This document shows, in pieces, positions 39,059 through 39,545 of a stretch of 39,545 nucleotides of DNA. Origin of the DNA: Solidesulfovibrio aerotolerans (GTDB lineage: Bacteria; Desulfobacterota; Desulfovibrionia; Desulfovibrionales; Desulfovibrionaceae); assembly GCF_009856865.1 (NCBI RefSeq), contig NZ_WVUD01000036.1:1-39545 (forward strand). The letters run 5' to 3'. The notes beneath the pieces were generated by a model. That model had not been told where the DNA came from, did no database searches, and saw only the letters and a list, made by a program, of their open reading frames with translations. How positions within the stretch are numbered: the first letter of the stretch is position 1; the number at the start of each line of letters is the position of its first letter. A program made the position numbers and the translations under genes.

Positions 39059-39545
39059 GGGTTTCTCCCGCCTCGGATCCGGTAGTTACATTCGAAACCA
39101 CTGTTATGCCATCACCCACACCCAGGCCTTGCATTGCGGAACATTGTTATTACAACAACAAAATAGGTCGCCTAACCGTTGGCCTGGGCTTGCCAGCCGC
39201 CACTCCAGAAAAAGAAGTCGGCACCGGATTGTAACGAAGTAGCATCAACTTTGTCACAAGGCAAGCCAGGAATCACCCCAACCGTGGCAACACCATTTTC
39301 AGGGCGTGCCGGCTGCGGCGACGAACGCCGCCGTTGCGGCCCGGCTGCTGCAACAGTGCTTGCGTGGTCGGCCAGAGACTTGTGGCGGTGCGCATTGCGT
39401 ACGCAGTGCCATTCCATTTCATTTCTGTCCGGCTAATTTAGAAGAGATAGCCTGCTAGAATTGTTTGGTTTTAAGCGTTGCCGTCGCGGGTCAATGAGGT
39501 CGAGAATTTCACATTGCTGAAACAGATTTCGTTGCACCAGCCGGG
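39059..39545. other. Upstream region of the chemoreceptor, to the window end
   Basis: No complete gene. It holds ACTTTGTCACAAGGC (39248-39262), similar to a motif upstream of the double-cache gene, and a small TTGTT/AACAA inverted repeat near 39146-39160. At the right edge a minus-strand frame is open from 39544 to a stop at 39433 (37 codons; LFQQCEILDLIDPRRQRLK). It may be the tail of a gene beyond the window, but this is weak. Confidence 0.35.

Overview
The window looks like a chromosomal segment of a sulfate-reducing Desulfovibrio/Solidesulfovibrio-type deltaproteobacterium. This is inferred from the high-GC right two thirds, two large chemoreceptors, the gene repertoire (short Aquifex-type aconitase, UraA/Upp, ArgJ, Mog) and intergenic hairpin repeats. 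I ran no database search, so the taxon is an inference.

The window has two unlike halves. Positions 1 to about 13,190 are clearly lower in GC, repeat-rich and full of fragments, and look like an accessory island. In order they hold: a transposase tail cut by the window edge; a secreted EF-hand protein; a PAP2 phosphatase and a diacylglycerol kinase; a ~700-nt intergenic stretch that folds into many hairpins and ends in a perfect terminator (candidate large structured RNA); an HU/IHF-type protein; a MucR/Ros-type zinc-finger regulator; and a four-gene exopolysaccharide operon. That operon encodes a membrane glycosyltransferase, a long TPR protein, an outer-membrane beta-barrel and a GH8 glucanase. 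It resembles a cellulose system taken apart: no BcsB, no PilZ domain, and the BcsC-like functions split in two. The left part ends with IS66 debris, a TTG-start mini-ORF and an XRE regulator. These abut the C-terminal third of comM, whose 5' part is absent, so comM looks like the integration or rearrangement site.

From 13,200 to the end the sequence is high-GC and gene-dense: hybrid histidine kinase; a 49-aa membrane protein; rmlA; mog; YceI; aconitase and a PpiD-like foldase; a soluble double-cache protein behind overlapping palindromes; an amino-acid-type chemoreceptor; a YfcE-like phosphodiesterase with an HD phosphohydrolase; argJ; an EF-hand lipoprotein; a TPR protein with a repeated Lys/Pro tail; a small Cys-rich secreted protein; a 30-aa membrane peptide; the upp-uraA uracil salvage operon, with four 32-bp direct repeats between the two genes; and a second large chemoreceptor.

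The points most worth a second look are the structured RNA with its internally duplicated three-hairpin module, the two 90-bp palindromic repeats with compensatory changes, the truncated comM junction, the dismantled cellulose-like operon, and the mutually exclusive hairpins upstream of the double-cache gene.
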